From positions 7,936,001-8,000,000 of the forward strand of contig JACGWO010000003.1 of assembly GCA_034509735.1 (NCBI GenBank): DNA of 64,000 bases. The letters are read 5' to 3'. Below, in pieces: positions 60,743-64,000 of this stretch. The stretch comes from Sesamum alatum. Lineage: Eukaryota; Streptophyta; Magnoliopsida; Lamiales; Pedaliaceae. Position 1 is the first letter of the stretch. Each line of letters opens with the position of its first letter. The position numbers and the translations under genes are program-made. Under the pieces are notes generated by a model, which worked only from the letters and a program-made list of their open reading frames with translations, was not told where the DNA came from and made no database searches.

Positions 60743-60931
60743 CCCTCTCAGTTGGGGTTAAAAACTGAGGAGTTACATCTGACCCTCTCAGTTGGGGATA
60801 TAAACTGAGAAATTATGTTTGACCATCTCAATTGGGGTTATAAACTGAGAATCTATGTCTGACCCTCTCAGTTTGGGGTTACAAACTGAGACTATGTTCT
60901 GACCCTCTCAATCGGGGTTAAAGATTGAGGC
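60743..60931. repeat. Five tandem hairpin units in the LTR (copy 2)
   Basis: Same array as 13818-14005. Units 1, 2 and 4 have the stem CTCAGTT/AACTGAG. Unit 3's left arm is CTCAATT, a single mismatch. Unit 5 is CTCAATC/GATTGAG, fully paired with two compensatory changes. Confidence 0.9.
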
Positions 60932-61629
60932 CCGGACTATGGGTTATAATTATAGTACAAATAAGTAAGAGGTATGTTATGTTGCTAGTGAATGCGAGCA
61001 TGCCTACTTTGTTAAAATGGTCAATTTCTGAAAACACTCGCACTGATTTTTCACATTGTTGTTGTCACCCACGATTATTGTGTATACCTTACTTGATTGA
61101 AAAGTTTAGAGTTATCATTGGCACGGCGAATAATTTGAAACTGTAATTTCCTCCTTTATTCATTTGCTTTTCAAGTTACCATTGTGTGTTAATAAATGAT
61201 AGTCATTCATTACCAACATACTATGTTCGTATCTAGTAAGATGTAGGGACCGCTTACTGGGCGATTAGTCGCTCACACCACTTACGATATCTTGTAGATG
61301 AGGTGAATGAGGAGTATGGGGAAGAGCGATACTGGGGTTGGTAGCCAGTCAAGGTCTAAGCCTCACATGGCATTCATTGATAAGTTCTATGGACAATTAG
61401 CTTTTTAGGAATTACTTCTCCTTTGTTTAGTTGTTAGGACCCGATGTTAGAGTTAAATAATTTAGATTTATGTATTTCACTGCAAATAATGTTTTGGGAT
61501 TTTATCATTTAAGTATGAGTATTGTTGAGTTTGAATCTATTTTTCGGTGATGAGGGCTTCATGCTACTAAGGCTATGGACTTGGTGGCATGGCCGTGCCG
61601 TGACCCCTGATTCGGGGTGTGACATTAAG

Positions 61630-61641
61630 TGGTATCAGAGC
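61630..61641 (+). other. Primer-binding site (initiator-Met type), gypsy copy 2
   Basis: TGGTATCAGAGC lies five bases after the LTR end, in the standard position for reverse-transcription priming. Confidence 0.9.
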
Positions 61642-61896
61642 TCAAGTTATGATATTTGGAATATTTGTGGTCATGAGGGTTTAGGTTCCAAACCTAGATT
61701 ATAGATCTATACTCTGGAAATAAAGGTTTAGATTTGGTCAAACCCTAGTTAAGTATTTGTTGAATAAGTTTGACTTTATCAAACTAAGGCTATAATATTA
61801 GATTAGTGATTTTTACTTTAAGTAAGTTAGATTTAGGATCTAAGTAGGTGACTTTGTTCGTCATTGGTAGTTTTTGTGAGATAAACGAGGTTCGAT

Positions 61897-62738
61897 ACTC
61901 TCAAAAATTGTGAGATCAACACTATTTTATTAGCATTGAACTTTCTAGATATTCACAATTAATCAAATAACACAAAAAGCTCCACTTGAATTTGCAAATT
62001 TATCATCATAGTTCTCTGTTGAAAATCATGATATACTTGTCTAAAATACAACGAGTTCATTCATTAATTATGTTAAAAAGCATACCAAGTAGAATTGATC
62101 ACTTAATAAGTAAAATATAAATTAAAAAGGAACGTACGTTCAATTCACGTGTTTTGATAATTGAAAAGAGTATTAACTAATAATTTGACCTTGTGGAGGC
62201 AAAAAATCCATTTGTCACTTAAAGTAACTATAACGAAACTTGTGTAATATTGCTTCATAATTCTCACTCCAATAAATATACAAATTCAAAACAATATATA
62301 AAGAAGTTTTAAACAAAATTGTTTGTATTTTCATTTATTAAAGGTGATATTTTCTTTATCACATTTTCAATCAAAAAAATTTAATGTTACGCTCTCGACT
62401 TCTTACAGGTAGCAATTAATTAGTTAAGGTTACATTTTCATTAATCAACTAGCATTTGCCACGTGCGTTGCATGGTGAAAAACATTTTACATATAACAAA
62501 TTTCCCTCATATTTAATATATTTAAATATTATTTTCAGCAAAAAAATATATTTTTTATTTTTCTTAAACATATATTAAATGAAAAATTGTTCTCTTATAT
62601 ACATGAAAAACATGATTTTAGAACATATTGTAAATAATAACTTGAATTTCAAATAAGATATATTTTTCTCTTCTGATATTTTTTTATAATATCTGAACCA
62701 TCAAAATTATTCGAAATCACTTTTGTATCAATTGTTAC

Positions 62739-62829
<91 letters not shown>

Positions 62830-62841
62830 GTTATTATTATT

Positions 62842-62883
<42 letters not shown>

Positions 62884-63093
62884 ATTATTTTAATAACTTG
62901 TCCCGCATAAAAATTCATCTCCAAAATATAGTCATAAATGAAAAAGAAAACGACAGATATGTATAGATTTACTTGACGAAAGTTATGCTCATAACTGATT
63001 AAATAATTCAAGATAAATCAAGAAAACTTAAATGTCTTCCACAAAATTGTACTTAAATTTATCTCAAATGAAATATTCTGCATTGCAATAAAA
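61897..63093 (+). repeat. Last satellite monomer, truncated at both ends
   Basis: Begins in the core at TCTCAAAAATTGTGAGATC. It carries the largest (TTA)n/(TTG)n expansion. At about 63048 it jumps from CTTCCACAAAATT to GTACTTAAATTTATCTC and ends near the GCATTGCAATAAAA segment. Confidence 0.88.
62738..62888. repeat. Compound microsatellite (TTA)n-(TTG)n
   Basis: About 30 TTA units followed by interrupted units and about 12 TTG units, in the place where other monomers have only 3-6 TTA units. The 120-residue frame across it (62649-63011, minus strand) is a translation of the microsatellite. Confidence 0.95.
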
Positions 63094-63790
63094 AAACGGT
63101 AATAAGAACGATTTTTTTTAACTTTTGGAACGGTAAATAGTTCACTGGATCCTTTTGGGCTGTTATTAGGAACGGTTCAGGAAAGGGAGGCAATCTGTGG
63201 CAATAAGAGGCGATCCTAATAATTAGGAACGGTAATGCAGCGATGGTTCCTATTTGGGAACGATTTTTGGCATACATTCTCTATACCGTTCCTAATTACC
63301 TTTGTATGTATGAATTTATAATTTTTGCATTTGGCACACCTTATCAATTTTTGGAATGGCCGCATCGAAATTAAATTTCGCAATTAGGAACGGTAGTTAG
63401 AACACATTTTGCAATTGTCAGCATAAGTTGTAGATACATTTTAGCACGGTTTCTGGAATACTAGCTGGAACAGTACATTGTATAGACTAGGAATGGTAAC
63501 TGGAATACATGTTGTCGCGGTCATTGGGAACCATTTTTGCACTCCTATTTTGGAATACAACGTTGGACCGGTTTTTGGTATTTTCTTTAGAACGAAAGTC
63601 TAACCACGAAACCATTGATTTTGGAATACATCTAGGAACGGTCTATCAATAATTTCGAATTCATTTTTACCCGCTTTTAGGAACGGTTGTCCTCTAAATT
63701 TTGAATGGTGTTTTCCTTGGTATTGGGAACAATTGCTGATTTAAAACAGTCAAATATTGGAACGATTTTGGGCGCTCAAAGGCCGTCTAA
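63094..63790. repeat. Unclassified sequence with scattered GGAACGGT motifs
   Basis: The satellite ends and a different sequence begins. AGGAACGGT or close variants (GGAACGAT, GGAATGGT, GGAACAGT) occur about 15 times in 700 bp, mostly on the plus strand, with at least one inverted copy (ACCGTTCCTAATTA, about 63276). Spacing is irregular. It resembles a subterminal binding-site array of a DNA transposon such as CACTA, but no terminal CACTA motif or transposase is visible. Confidence 0.5.
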
Positions 63791-64000
63791 AGTACTATGT
63801 CTAATTAATGAATTATTATTTTTTTATAGTAATAATTATTATCATTAGAATATAATAAAATTATTAATAATATTTTTCATTTTGATTTTATAATTAATGT
63901 TTAAATATGAAAAAATGCATGATTTAGAAATAAAAATTATATTAAATACGAGTATTATCCAATTTAATTACAAGAAAAAAGTAAAAAATACATAATCTAC
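63791..64000. other. AT-rich tail, nothing recognised
   Basis: Very AT-rich sequence without repeat-monomer similarity, motifs or open frames of note. Confidence 0.6.

Larger units (their letters stand above)
58648..61896 (+). mobile_element. Tekay/Del-like gypsy element: full LTR plus a stub of interior
   Basis: The LTR (58648-61624, 2977 bp) begins TGTAATACCTGCACC and ends TTCGGGGTGTGACA. The primer site TGGTATCAGAGC follows at 61630-61641, then about 255 bp of untranslated interior, and the satellite resumes in a core at about 61897. No gag-pol and no second LTR. The last part (from 60431) is duplicated at 13505-15000 with the same satellite junction. A TATA-like CCTATATATACCC lies at 58811-58823. 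Clade is inferred from LTR ends and primer site; there is no chromodomain or polymerase to test it. Confidence 0.8.
1..63093 (+). repeat. Complex tandem repeat array, monomer about 1.69 kb, about 25 copies
   Basis: The same long sequence recurs head to tail across nearly the whole window. Core starts (CAG of CAGCCGCCAAACAGG or close variants) are seen at about 7405, 15464, 16292, 17983, 19475, 20963, 22648, 24363, 26093, 32079, 33025, 34711, 37415, 41987, 43701, 44781, 46473, 47407, 49088, 53932, 55630 and 57241, with a partial core at base 1. After removing inserted elements the usual spacing is 1.68-1.73 kb, with shorter classes near 1.49, 1.08, 0.94 and 0.83 kb. The core is relatively GC-rich and the rest very AT-rich. 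No long open frame is kept in all copies. It behaves like a complex satellite; I do not recognise the family. A repeat derived from an old transposon is also possible. Confidence 0.93.

Noticed and set aside
62649..63011. 120-residue minus-strand frame rich in Ile and Thr
   Set aside because: It is a translation of the (TTA)n/(TTG)n microsatellite.
1..63093. CRISPR-like array
   Set aside because: The repeats are long monomers joined head to tail without unique spacers, and the window is plant nuclear DNA.

Overview
This window is nuclear DNA from a flowering plant, and it looks like heterochromatin. I can support no intact host gene, no rRNA or tRNA gene and no CRISPR array. The evidence for a plant is the set of plant-type retroelements (a Ty1/copia element, Ty3/gypsy elements of Tat and probably Tekay/Del type, a plant LINE fragment), initiator-Met tRNA primer sites, Helitrons and a 9-bp-TSD Mutator-like element. 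I cannot name the species.

The backbone is a complex tandem repeat with a monomer of about 1.69 kb. About 25 full, deleted or interrupted copies run head to tail from base 1 to about 63093. Each complete monomer has a roughly 150-bp GC-richer core (starting at a CAGCCGCCAAACAGG-like motif) and about 1.5 kb of AT-rich sequence with a fixed-phase (TTA)n tract and, in many copies, two CACGTG boxes 5 bp apart. Deletion variants of about 0.94 kb and 1.49 kb recur with shared breakpoints. Between 15.4 and 26.1 kb two core types (X and Y) alternate in a partly homogenised higher-order pattern.

Mobile DNA has inserted into this array, often leaving exact target-site duplications (TSDs). In order: a 5.7-kb deleted Tat-type gypsy element on the minus strand (655-6386, TSD GGTAG); a 4.9-kb LTR element with a non-coding interior on the minus strand (8570-13428, TSD CCTGG); a truncated Tekay/Del-like LTR plus primer site (13505-15000); a 5.0-kb degenerate copia element on the minus strand (26239-31285, TSD CATAC/CACAC); a 1258-bp solo LTR (34858-36115, TSD ATACT); a triple-nested Helitron (38439-39409); a 1132-bp fold-back Mutator-like element (40060-41191); a small Helitron (41695-41966); a LINE fragment beside a gypsy 3' LTR (49099-53451); and a 3-kb Tekay/Del-like LTR with a stub of interior (58648-61896). 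The last 0.9 kb leaves the array and contains scattered GGAACGGT motifs.

All protein remnants belong to retroelements and are broken. The main points of interest are structural: the monomer and its recurrent breakpoints, an apparent insertion hotspot at one monomer position, three Helitrons nested at the same A/T dinucleotide in each other's 5' ends, and hairpin arrays inside two unrelated LTR elements, one with compensatory stem changes. Roughly 22.9-27.1 kb carries an excess of single-base insertions that looks like uncorrected long-read error.
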